Positions 48,619 to 58,825 of a DNA stretch of 64,000 bases are shown in pieces. A program made the translations under genes and the position numbers. The stretch's first letter is position 1; each line of letters begins with the position of its first letter. The stretch is from NCBI GenBank assembly GCA_022385755.1, contig MU278348.1:1399035-1463034 (forward strand), written 5' to 3'. The DNA is from Trametopsis cervina (taxonomy: Eukaryota; Basidiomycota; Agaricomycetes; Polyporales; Irpicaceae). The notes beneath the pieces were generated by a model. That model ran no database searches. It was not told the DNA's origin and saw nothing but the letters and a program-made list of their open reading frames with translations.

Positions 48619-49453
48619 ATGACAAACGCAGCAAATGTGCAATACCACCTCCTATCCTCCACAAGATACGACGACGCATTGCTGACCGTTGCTTGGAATA
48701 CACGCGTGAACGATGGTATACCGTCCAAATTTATGTTACTCCCCTATCATTTCGACAGGTTGGCAGCTGCGGCGGAGCAGCATGGATGGATCGCATCGCA
48801 GCAGCGCTTGGCACGGGATGAGTTCACGGCTGCTTGTGACAATGCGGTGATTGCTGCGCATTCAGAACATGGAAATGTCCCTCTCAAAGTGAGCCCTTCA
48901 TATACACTGCTGCTTACGGTGCTCACCTTGGGGGATCCAGATTCGGATCCTGTTGGCACAGGATGCCATATTCACTGCAAGCGCGACGCCTGCAATTGGA
49001 GTCTGCGGCCTTCAGCTCCCTACAGTTCCCTATGATATGACTCCCGTACGGAAGATCTATATAGATCTGGAACCTACCTCTCCGTCGATCTTCACCAAGA
49101 CAAAAACAACGCGTCGCTCTGTGTACAATGTTGCACGAGCTCGTGTGAACTTGTCGCCGATGCCTACACCTGCGGACGCTCATTTGGATATTTTGCTGCA
49201 CAATCAGAACGGGTTTGCTATGGAAACGTCAATTCGTAATATAGCGTTCTGGCGAGACCAACGATGGGTAACACCCAGCCTTGCAACTGGCTGTCTCTCA
49301 GGGGTGATGCGGAGGGTCTTGCTGGAAGAATTTGGAGTTCTGGAACAGGATACCAAGATAGACAATGTTCTCCTCGGAGAGGTTGTCCTCATTTTCAACG
49401 GGGTTGATGGAATGCAATACGCGGAAGTCGTCTCATTGCCAATACCACGCTAA
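48619..49453 (+). CDS. ABZ2: Probable aminodeoxychorismate lyase (class IV aminotransferase fold)
   Basis: ADC lyase splits 4-amino-4-deoxychorismate into p-aminobenzoate and pyruvate, for folate synthesis, with PLP. The ATG at 48619 gives MTNAANVQYHLLSSTRYDDA; LLTVAWNTRVNDGIPSKFML is followed by LPYHFDRLAAAAEQHGWIA, the family's first helix. After an intron near 48890 the second half shows LSPMPTPADAHLDILLHNQN, AMETSIRNIAFWRDQRWVTP, SLATGCLSGVMRRVLLEEFG and NVLLGEVVLIFNGVDGMQYA. The 'E(T)SIxNIxF...W.TPxLxTGCLxGVxRxxLL' block is the fold-type IV signature of ADC lyases and branched-chain transaminases. The catalytic Lys is usual in the middle exon; I did not fix its position. About 265 residues. 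The specific substrate call (lyase rather than D-amino acid or branched-chain transaminase) rests on length and the C-terminal pattern. Confidence 0.75.
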
Positions 49454-50235
49454 TGTGAGCGTTTTGCGTGTCCGATCGTGTTCCTGTCATCGGTTTGACA
49501 TGACGCAGGTCCCATTTATCTCTGCCGGATTCCTCACGAGACATCGTGTAATCGAAGAGAAGCCGATGTACGCTCTGTACAGTATATTTAGCTGACGTCG
49601 ACTGCTGCCTAAGCTGTGTCGAGGTATACGGATGTCAGGTGTTGATCTGGCACAGGCCAAATATCCCAACCTGGAAAACGGCCCATGAACCGTGTCTTCA
49701 TATGTCAATGATATCTGCCCAATGCACGGACTAGATCCCTTCGAATGGCTGTGCTAACATCAGCCCGGTGTTCATGATAAAGTTAGTGACACCGCCCAAG
49801 AAGACACCAGAAGATGGAAACACTTGGGAGTGCCTCCATTCCTAGATATATTCAGTCAGTCGCTGTCGTAGTTATCTCCCGACGCCGAAGAACTTGCGTT
49901 GTCCACGTGTGGGGTCATCCACTTATCGTAGGCTACGTGTTATGATGAGGGGATGTAGCACACCATACCAAGACGTAAACATCGCCGCTGCTTCGTACAT
50001 TCGTCGTACAAAAATAATTTGCGGACGCGAGCAAGCCGTGGCGAAGCGCCATTACCCTGGCCTTTCGTATGTATACGTTACTTTGCCAATCCACTGAGCC
50101 CTTGATGATCGCTGTCCTATTTAGTTCGAGACGTTCTGCAAATTTTCAGGACAGCGGATGGGTACATAAGAGCGGGAGGATGTCGAGAGCCCTCTCGTCG
50201 CTACTGAGTTGGACACCGTGGCGAACTATCATACG
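49454..50235. other. Intergenic stretch of about 780 bp
   Basis: Between the ADC lyase and the DUF4246 gene. Short ORFs only, no splice chain. A CACGTG lies at 49904-49909. The 5' end of the DUF4246 gene could reach into the last 100 bases. Confidence 0.4.
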
Positions 50236-52163
50236 ATGTTCCCCAACTCACGAGGTTACTTGCACCCATTTCTCAATGGTCGAACATATCTCTATGGAGT
50301 GGGCGAGCTACCAAGGACTGTACGTTAAACGTATTCCGCCACCGAGAGTTAGCAAAGCTTATAATACTCAATTCGTAGCTGACTGAACTCGCTATGTGCA
50401 AGTTCTCCGCTCGCATTAGAAGTTCTGATAATTGGTGGCTGAATATACATCAACACACCTTCCGCGACCATTGGATCGTCGAAGGCACTACATCCATCCA
50501 TACAGTATTGACCTCCTCAGGCAAGACCAACGTCACGCTTTCACGCAGGCAGGTAAGTTATTCTCACAATATATTAAATTGTACTGATTTCTTGTTCCGT
50601 CCCGATAGGTCGAGTACGTCCTAGACGAGCTTATCAACTATGCATCACTACGTGAGCCTGACAAGAACTGGTAAGCAGATACACCGACAAAGGCACTGTA
50701 TGCATAGAAAATTAACAACCTTTTGCAGCGAAGTTTCCTGCTTCGATAGGATTTGGCAGACCATCGAACCGATACCCCTCGATTTCAAGTTACCCTTAGA
50801 AGACACCCCGTCGACTCCTGTACCCGAGGGAGAATACCCACAAACTCACATAGATATCATAGACCCTTGCGCATATCCTCTAGTCTATGGACGTACCCTC
50901 CAACTCACGGATGACAAGACGCTGAAAGCCACATCTATCCCACAAGCTTGGTACTATGCATTCTCCACCCGTTTCTCCTATCTACCCACTGCCTTCGCTA
51001 TCTCGAATGCCTCTCAGCCATGTCTTGCAACCGCACTGGGGTACATCAACGGCGCTCCACTTTCTATGCCTGAAGTTTCCGAAGACGTCGCCCATATCCT
51101 CACGAGAGCAATTCCGCTCTTTGAGAATGTCTTAACTGATCTGCACCGCGATAACCCGCTGAGGCACAGAATCCCCGGGGCGTGTAAGCACGAGGATTGG
51201 GACCAGCTTGACGGGTCAGAGCGTTCAGATGACGCGGAGGGAAGGTCGGACTACGATGAGGAACATCATTGGTCTTCTGACAGACCAGCTGTCCAGAATG
51301 AACCTGATATACCAAGAGAAGGCTATCTCGACGGACTTACATCCAGAAGCACTCGGATACATTTACGGGGCAAAACAGTCAACGTGGTCGTGCGCATGAC
51401 CCAGATTCGTCTGGTGAGCTGACAACCCGCCACTATGTAATATTTCATACCAACTCAGCATATTTTGTAGCAACCTGACTGTCCCGTGCAAGGATCCTCC
51501 CCTTGGCACGCGGAAGGCATGGTTAACGAACATATCATCGCATGTGCTTATACTTGCGTTGCGGCAGTGGGTGTTCTTTCTTTTATGTACTACCCGTATT
51601 GACATTAAGCTGCACAGCGTAACATCCACCCGCTCTCGCTGAGCTACCGCATGGCTGTGCAAGCACCGGTTAACATTGTTCCAGGAGACGTAGGGGCGAC
51701 AATGCGAACTTGGGGCTTGCAAGATGGAGCACCCTCTCATCAATATCTCGGCAGAAGCTCTCTTTCTCCTGGCCGGATCGCCGCATATCCCAACATATAT
51801 CAGACGCAGATATCTGGTACCGCTCTCGTGGACCCGACGCAAGAAGGATCGGCAACTCTGCTTGGCCTGTACCTCGTTGATCCAGACTTCCCGGGTGGTG
51901 ATGGCGACGGGGAAATCCTCACAACATCTTCGGTTCCCCACCAAGACGTTAGATGGCTTCACAAAGCACTGGGTGACTACGTCGATATACGAATACCGTT
52001 GGAGATCATCGACAAAATCGCTGCGGAGGTAGATTGGCTCATGAGCGAGGACGAATACAAGGAGTGTGCTGCCAAAATGAGGAGGGAGAGAGAAGCATTT
52101 TGCCACACGCATGATCAGCTTTGGTTTAGCGTTCCGTTCAGTGGTTGGAAGGACCAGTTGTAG
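50236..52163 (+). CDS. DUF4246-domain protein
   Basis: Fungal DUF4246 proteins have an unsettled role; their C-terminal half resembles Fe(II)/2-oxoglutarate oxygenases. The likely start is MFPNSRGYLHPFLNGRTYLY, then GVGELPRT spliced to LTELAMCKFSARIRSSDNWW (exon 2 from 50379), the standard opening 'PRTLxExxMxxFSxxIRxxPxW'. Next come VEYVLDELINYASL, SCFDRIWQTIEPIPLDFK, ACAYPLVYGRT-like DPCAYPLVYGRTLQL and PTAFAISNASQPCLATALGY INGA; then a Glu/Asp-rich insert (GACKHEDWDQLDGSERSDDA). The conserved second half reads WHAEGMVNEHIIACAYTC and, after a splice, RNIHPLSLSYRMAVQ, YPNIYQTQISGTALVDPTQE and LLGLYLVDPDF, LTTSSVPHQD. In the consensus I recall, the 'FPNxxQHRVSPF' His is present; here the stretch reads YQTQISG, so a putative metal ligand may be missing. 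The 5' end is uncertain. Confidence 0.8.
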
Positions 52164-52833
52164 AGACGTACTCTAAGCACGTCACTCTGATGATTTTACG
52201 CACTCTGATCTATACGCGTGACTTTAAGTGTGACCGATCGCGCTTGGAAGGCGCTCAGAGTGTTTGAACCCATCGCTTGCTTCACGCTCAGGACAATATA
52301 TTCTCTAAGTTGAAATCCCCAAGGTTGAAGAGACGAGCCTTGCATACGTTTAAAATATTTTATCCTCGCTCGCGTGCAAGCAAGCAAGGTATCTTACCGC
52401 AAAGCCAAAATGCTCACGTTTCAAGGTTCCTATACAGCCAACCTACGCAGCATCGTCTTTGCGTTGCGGGATTATACGATTGACTAAATTATAACACTAG
52501 CCCGTCTTATGTTCAATTACGCACCGTATAGAAGAACATTCTGCTGCTGGTCTAGCGAGGCCCTCAGGATCACGTACTCGTCTTTCTTCTCATACAGCAG
52601 TACAGACGGTACAGTCTAGACGATGGAAAATGAGCTTTCTTTACATCACCCTTAGATGACCATTAGTGCTGTACCATTTCAGCAATCATCGTCAGTCCAT
52701 CGTCACCTATCTGATAAGACGCCCGTATTACCTCATACACTCGCAAGAGCGCTGCTGAAGCGTCCAACTCACCTCTCAACAGTGTTGACAACAAGCAAAG
52801 CTACCCATAATATAACGTTACGACGTGTCAACT
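52164..52833. other. Intergenic stretch of about 670 bp upstream of PIN1
   Basis: Contains the 3' UTR of the DUF4246 gene and the promoter of the prolyl isomerase. Short ORFs (52277-52483, 52656-52853) have no features. Confidence 0.4.
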
Positions 52834-53507
52834 ATGGTATGCTTTGGGTATGAAGGGTATCTCGTTCGTGGTGTCTAACATATTTCGTGCCCCAGAGTGT
52901 CCCTTACGAAGTTCGCATGTCAAGCTCCCGGGGTTTACCCTACTTCTTCAACACCGAGACCAACCAGTCAACCTGGGATGTTCCTGATGGCTTGACGCAA
53001 GAACAAGTCAACTCACTCCCCGGTGCACACTACCTCAAGGAAGAGGGAGGGAATGGGAAGGTTCGAGCGAGCCACCTGTTGGTGAAGCATCGTGATAGCA
53101 GGCGGCCCAGCAGCTGGAGAGAGGCGCGTGGAACACACCCCAGCTGACCTCTTCAAAGCTGATGTTAGAACATGCAGGAGAATATCACTCGCTCTAAGGA
53201 GGAAGCTATCGACATCTTGAAGGGATACCAAGCGCAGATCGGAGGTGACCCCGAGAAGTTCTCCCAGCTCGCATCGAAGTACTCGGACTGCTCATCTGCG
53301 AAGAACGGCGGTGACCTTGGATCATTCGGCAGAGTAAGTATTCTTGCGACAAACCTTCGTAGAAAGGGATCGCTGACGATATCCACGGACTCATAGGGCC
53401 AGATGCAGAAGCCGTTCGAAGATGCTACTTATGGGCTTAAGGTCGGAGAAATGAGCGACGTAATTAGCACAGACAGCGGCGTGCATGTCATTCTCCGCAC
53501 AGCTTGA
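52834..53507 (+). CDS. PIN1: Peptidyl-prolyl isomerase Pin1/Ess1 (WW plus parvulin)
   Basis: Isomerises pSer/Thr-Pro bonds; in fungi Ess1 acts on the RNA polymerase II C-terminal domain. Coding begins with a 3-nt exon, ATG at 52834-52836, followed by a GTATGC intron (to CCCCAG at 52895) and [32 protein letters not shown]: the WW domain with its second Trp as usual. The first WW residue is Tyr here (family: GWE). The parvulin domain follows: [103 protein letters not shown]. The SHLLVKH His, the catalytic Cys of SDCSSAK and phosphate-binding RR are all present. The WRE-ENIT junction needs a GC donor (53124-53177). About 175 residues, normal length. Confidence 0.94.
53124..53177 (+). other. PIN1: GC-AG intron in PIN1
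   Basis: Exon ends GAG, intron begins GCGCGTGG and ends CATGCAG (54 nt), giving [15 protein letters not shown], which is the family sequence. No GT donor in the correct phase is near. Confidence 0.65.
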
Positions 53508-53760
53508 TCTCTTTCTTGTGGAAAGATAAACAAAGAATGGAATGGGATGTATCAGTATGCTATAACCGAGTGCCCTATGAAATGTTTTCATGAAGAGCAA
53601 CGCGATGCCATAGAGGCGGCATGTACAGCTAACATTTGAGCGGAGTTGACATTAAGCTATCGCTGTCAGTAGCTTCGTAAATGCATGCGCATGGGAGGAT
53701 GTTGGTAGAATACAGGGACTAAGATACAGTTTCACAGTCAAGTCCGTCAAACACGTCGAA

Positions 53761-55985
53761 TCATCCGTTTCGCCACTGACCCATCCCCATACCACCCATA
53801 CGATTGTTCATTCCCATACCGGGATTCATACCCATCCCCTGCATCTGCGCACCCATTTGTCCGCCCATTTGTCCACCCATCTGTCCACCCATTTGTCCGT
53901 TCATTTGTCCACCCATCATCATGGGGTTGTTCAACCCATTGAGGCCCATGGCGTTATTCATGCCCATACCGCCAGGCATACCCATGCCACCCCCTCCCAT
54001 GCCCATGCCCATCATCTCCTGGCCGTCCCATCCTCCCATGCCCTGCATACCGCCTTCGAAGCCCTGATGTCCGCCGCCAAACTGGCCCATCTGCCCCATG
54101 CCCATACCCATGTTCATGCCGCCCATGGGTCCCATGTTATTGAGATGAGCGAGATGCGGTAGAGCGTTGAGGTTGCCGAGAGCCCCCATACCACCCATGC
54201 CGCCCATACCGCCCATACCCATCGGTTGACCGCCCATCACCATCCCCGGTACTCCCATTCCAGGCATAACTTGGCCTCCGTCTGTCCAAATCATGTTTTG
54301 CATCGGCGGACCAAGCCCTTCACCTCCCATAGGATTCATTCCGCCCATAATGATCGGTGGTCCCATCATCCTAGGGGGTGCGTTGAAGTTGTTGTTGCGG
54401 CCTACTCCCATAGAACCTGCCATTGGCGTCGCCAGTCCGCTCGGCTGACCACCCATGCTTGAAGCGGCAGGATTGTTGTTGTTGGATTGATTATTGGAGC
54501 CCCCACGGACGGGTGATTTGGGACGAAGAGCATCAATTTCTGGAAGACTATGTCAGATGAAGGACTATCATTGCAAAGGGGGCACGTACCGGATGTCATA
54601 GGTACTACGAGCTTCCCGCCATGGACAGCGCGTTCCTTCATCTTTGTTTCCCATGCCTCGCGATTCCACCTCACAGGAGTTTCGTCATCTTCCATTGAAA
54701 TATCTCCGCTTTGCTCGCTCGGGATACTGCCCTCTTCACCTTCTGCAAGGGCAGAGACCCAACCTCTCCGCAGAGATCGTGCGCGTCCAAATAATTCTAA
54801 TCTGCGCAAGCCAAGACAGAAATTCTCGATGAGTGTGTACATCTCGGGTGGTTTGAGAGTAGGATCAGTCGCATCCCCTTCCCAGAGAAGAACGTCCGTA
54901 TCTGTAGATATGCCATGAGCCCACGCTACTCTATATCTTGTGCAGGATACATACCAACATTGCAGTGAACAAACCATGAATCTGTTGACCTCCGGACAGT
55001 CCCTCGGATGCCCATAAGACAGTGTTGCTTCGTTCGTGTCAATAGAGAGGTAGTTGGTGCATCGGTCTGGACGGAAGTCAGCTAGGTTAAGTTGAGACGG
55101 TTTGTGCGACTAGACATACCCCAGGTCCACGATTAGTCGTGTTATTGGTCTTCACCCAAACGATATCCTCGCATCGTCTGAACCCCCACTTCGCCATTAC
55201 CTCTCGACCTCTCTCCAGACCCTCGCCCGCGCCGCTTCCAACCCACATGAACACAAAGGAGGGGTCCGCGGCAAGAGCAGGGATGGGTAGTTCCTGTAGG
55301 TCGTCCCACGAGAAAGAAGATGAGAACGGGGGGTCTATGAGAACCACATCAAATTTGGTTGGATGTACTGTGGACAACTCGGAGTATGGTAGCCATATAG
55401 GTGGAAGAGCATTCATTGCAACCGAAGCTTTCTTCAGAGCTAATAGGCGTTGTTGTTTCGGATATCTATTGAAGGAGTCAATACAGTAGTATTTAGAGGA
55501 TACGATACATATTTCCGTGCAGTATTGAAGGCCCATAGAACGGGCTCTACCCAGCCAAGAAATGTCCACGAACGCGAGCGAAGCGGGACGTACTCTTCGA
55601 AACGGTGCTCTGGGTCTGCTCCCAACACCCAGTTCTGTGGCCATTCTCCTCCATCGACATATCGTTGTGAATAGTCATTCCTTATGGTCTCTTCCTCCGG
55701 CACATAATTGTCATAACGGGCCAGACGTGCCCGCTTTGCCGGTGGTAAGTCCGGTCGGTGTTGCTTGGGTTTGGGATGTAAGACTGGGGACGGCGAGCGA
55801 GATGGAGGCGGGGAGGGTTCCGGTGAAGGTATGAGGGGGACATCGAGAATCCCTTGAGGCGGAGATGGCAGCGCGCGGAGTTGCCTACGGTAAGACTGCT
55901 GGCTACGACGTACACGGTTGATCAGTGCTGCATGTGCACCTAAGAGGTCGTTCGCTGAGGAAATGCATTCAGCTGTGCTTAGCAT
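53761..55985 (-). CDS. MT-A70 family protein, METTL14/Kar4-like, with Met/Gly-rich tail
   Basis: METTL14 is the RNA-binding partner of METTL3 in the m6A writer; Kar4 is its yeast counterpart. The ATG at 55985 gives [20 protein letters not shown] and helical [14 protein letters not shown], then a Pro/Ser linker and basic [17 protein letters not shown]. The MT-A70 domain shows [127 protein letters not shown] and [20 protein letters not shown], all strong METTL14 landmarks. METTL14 has EPPL where METTL3 has DPPW; here it is DPPF. After [11 protein letters not shown] the tail becomes Met/Gly/Asn-rich ([16 protein letters not shown]) to the stop at 53761. Divergent from the MOSC gene, about 395 bp apart. 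Confidence 0.88.
53775..54330 (-). repeat. Met/Gly/Gln low-complexity coding repeat in the METTL14-like tail
   Basis: The coding strand has short tandem units: about four copies of a 12-bp unit encoding QMGG (near 53850-53900, [20 protein letters not shown]), a triple GMGG unit near 54190-54220 and many MGMG steps. It is in frame throughout and free of stops, so it is expressed protein, not junk. The copy number is likely to vary between strains. Confidence 0.85.
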
Positions 55986-56380
55986 TTCACGGCTCTTACT
56001 GCTTGGGATGTAGCGAATAAAGATGCCGTCGTCGATGAGGTGAGGCGAGAAACGAATAGATTATTGCTGCTCGTGGTAGAAGAGCAGAACGCGTGATGTC
56101 CTCAGCGCCCAGATATCCCGCCTCCCGACGTCAGTGACCGTGACGTTCGCGGCCGCGTTATTTGTGAGTCGGCCCTGGGCGCAGCCTCAGCACCGTCTTC
56201 TGACTCATCTGCAGTTACCGCACAGTTCTATTCGCTGTCAAACCTCGGTCTCTGTGGTGTATATATGCACGCACCGATGAGCCAGCCGCGTTTTCGCAGA
56301 CCGCTGCCAGCGTATTGTCCGCCCACGAATAATCTCGCCGATCAATACTAGACTTGTCAAAAAGGCTTCCGGTATCCACC
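55986..56380. promoter_or_regulatory. Divergent promoter region METTL14-like/MOSC
   Basis: About 395 bp with GC-rich patches around 56110-56170, including GACGTCA and GTGACGT, which resemble bZIP (CRE-like) half-sites. No CACGTG. Confidence 0.35.
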
Positions 56381-58063
56381 ATGCGGACCACCTCGTTGGA
56401 TGAGATTCTCATGTACCCTGGATTCTGGGTTGCAATAGCTGCGGTACTTGTAGTGCTACTGCACCCATTTCTGCGACGGAAGGTAAGCATGTGCTTACTC
56501 TGCAGCTATGAACCGATCCGACGGTTGTACATATATAGGTTGTGTCATCTGGCTCGTCCCCCATAACCACCGACAGCGATAAGATCGAGCCGAAGTCTGC
56601 AATTATGAGTGCACCCAAAGGCCCCTTTGAGATAGGACAAATTCGCGTTACAAAGATACTGGTTCATCCAATCAAAGTAAGCTGGCTATCGCTTGAGAGT
56701 AATGCATATCATCTCACACCTCCATAGAGTTGCCGTGGGACGTCTCCTGTCGAGGCAAGGTATACGCCGCTGGGCCTTGAGGTGAGATCACTAGGCTGCA
56801 CGAACTTGAAAGGCTGTTACGGTACTCTTTGTGAGAATGCCTGAATAGCCGTTTCATTTTCCTCCGCGGTTCATTCCGTCTAATAAAATTGAAGAACGAT
56901 AGGAAGTGGTGCATCATCGACGCAAAGAATAATAAGATAATCACTGCCCGGGAGGTGCCCAAGGTTGGTGTACCATTTATTTTATATTCGCCAGCTGAGC
57001 TCACGGCTGCCTCCTTAGATGGTTCTTATTGAGCCAAGACTCCGTTACGACAGCAGCTCTATCTATGGCGGTGAAATGGTTGTGACTGTACCGAATGGTG
57101 ACACCACTGTCTCATTCTCGGTACCCGTGTATCCAACGCCAGATGTTTTGCGTTCTTGGTCCATGTACGTTCTTCACAAATGATTGTATCCAGGATTTTT
57201 GACTGACTATTTGTAGTATTGAGAAATGCAGTTTATTTGAGAAGTCAAATATCGACGGATACGTGTGCCGAACGCTGGATACGTCTCAGCAGTCACCCTC
57301 CGATGTGTTGTCACTCTATATGGGGAAGGCCGTTCACCTCGTCATGAAGGGGCCATCGGTTCGCCACTGCGATCCAACACCGTTATTCCCAGACCTGAAA
57401 GCTAGCAGCGTATTCCAGGTGCGTTCGCTCCATTTTCGACACTCAGAGTTGTACAGCTAATGTCTCCCTCGCTAGGATGGCTACCCTCTTTTGGTAGCAA
57501 GTGAAGAGAGCTTAGATGCCGTAAGAACCGCCATCCGTAATGCCGCCAACGGAGGTTCAGGAGGAATAGGGAAAATCGGCGGCATGGACTACGATCGATG
57601 GAAAGACGGCAATATCGAAATTGAGCGGTACGTGTCTCCTCTGCCTACCATCATCCGACGCTCTAATTTGGCCTGACAGATTCCGGCCAAACATCGTCGT
57701 GAAAGGTGCCGGCATCCCATTTGCTGAAGACGCTTGGCAGAAGATCCATATTGGTGCCAAGGAGCTGGACGAGTCGAAGTCTATAAGTTTAGTTTCGAAG
57801 TGCATGCGATGTCTGGTGTGTGGAATCTCCGAGACATGTTGCTTGCATAAGTTCTGATCATCCAATCTCACCAGTTACCGAACGTCGATGTGCAAACCGG
57901 AGTGCGTGATGCTGCAGTACCATACAAAGTCATCATGAAAATTCGCAGCGGCGTTGATGCACTAGACTTGAGCAAGCCTTGTTTTGGATGCAATGGTGTT
58001 CCGCGAGGGGAAGGAGTAATTCGCATTGGAGATCTCGTCACGGTAGATGAATGGGTAGCCTGA
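56381..58063 (+). CDS. MOSC-domain protein, mARC-like, membrane-anchored
   Basis: MOSC proteins bind molybdenum cofactor; mARC reduces N-hydroxylated compounds on the outer mitochondrial membrane with cytochrome b5 partners. The ATG at 56381 gives MRTTSLDEILMYPGFWVAIA, one membrane anchor (AAVLVVLLHPFLRRK). After splices come GQIRVTKILVHPIK joined to SCRGTSPVEARYTPLGLE, the usual 'VHPIKSCRG' of the N-terminal beta barrel, NDRKWCIIDAKNNKIITARE and VPKMVLIEPRL. The MOSC core has GYPLLVASEESLDAV, RFRPNIVVKGAGIPFAEDAW and SKCMRC with LPNVDVQTGVRDAAVPYKVI, then PCFGCNGVPRGEGVIRIGDL VTV, ending TVDEWVA. The Cys of CMRCLLPNVD corresponds by position to the likely Mo ligand of mARC proteins. Length about 390. 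About seven exons. Activity on any particular substrate is not shown. Confidence 0.88.
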
Positions 58064-58825
58064 ATTTAATTGGTCGGTTTCTATAGATACAATAGTGCTT
58101 TTTACATTTGTACATACATCTACACCTTTGAGATCCCGTATAAGAAATTAAATCTGCTTGAGTTCCATACTGATAACTCCAAGCAAATAAGCTGACACTG
58201 TGTTGCTCTCATAATGGTTGCATGATTGGATGGACAGCTGCGAGATCTGACCTCTGAGCAGGGGTATAATGTGCAGCTCATTTGACTATCATTGTAATGC
58301 ATGATTATATTCCACCAGCTATTGTATGATCATCTAAATGAAACCTTCTGCTTGTGTTCAAAGCCTGTTGGAGGAGCAGCGAGGACTATTTACTAAAAGC
58401 GGACTAACTAAGGTTAGGGTTAGGACCGCAAAAGATCAAAAAATAACGGCCTGCCCAGCCCGAGGGCCGAAGCAGGACAGGAAAATATTGAGACGGTGCA
58501 TGAGCCGAAGCCCATACAAACCGCAGGTTCCCTCTGAGGACAGGGTCGCCGTGCTATGGAAGGCCCCCACGGCCCACAAACCTAGGTCCATGAAGAGGCT
58601 TGTGCCATCAAGGTAAGTATGAGTTGTTCAGAAGGGCGCGGCGAGCATTATATACCATCTGGCGCCCGCGCACGGACCATGTGTAAATGTTTGGCGGTTT
58701 GACGCGACTCGTATTGCGTCTCTATTATGGCGTACAGGTCTCGGGCGTATGTCAAGAAGTTGTGCGAACATCGCAGCAATATGATATTCCAAAAGTAGAT
58801 CAATAAAGTATACAACAAACGACTA
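58064..58825. other. Intergenic stretch with an open, GC-shifted segment
   Basis: From 58338 to 58616 an open frame of 92 codons on the plus strand (MKPSACVQSLLEEQRGLFTK, later PARGPKQDRKILRRCMS) is unlike its AT-rich flanks. It has no domain I know and includes a GGTTAGGGTTAGG stretch at 58412-58424. The rest is the 3' regions of the MOSC and EXO84 genes, which converge. Confidence 0.4.

Noticed and set aside
53804..54162. Plus-strand ORFs rich in Pro/Ile and His/Ser opposite the METTL14-like tail
   Set aside because: Antisense shadows of the Met/Gly repeat.
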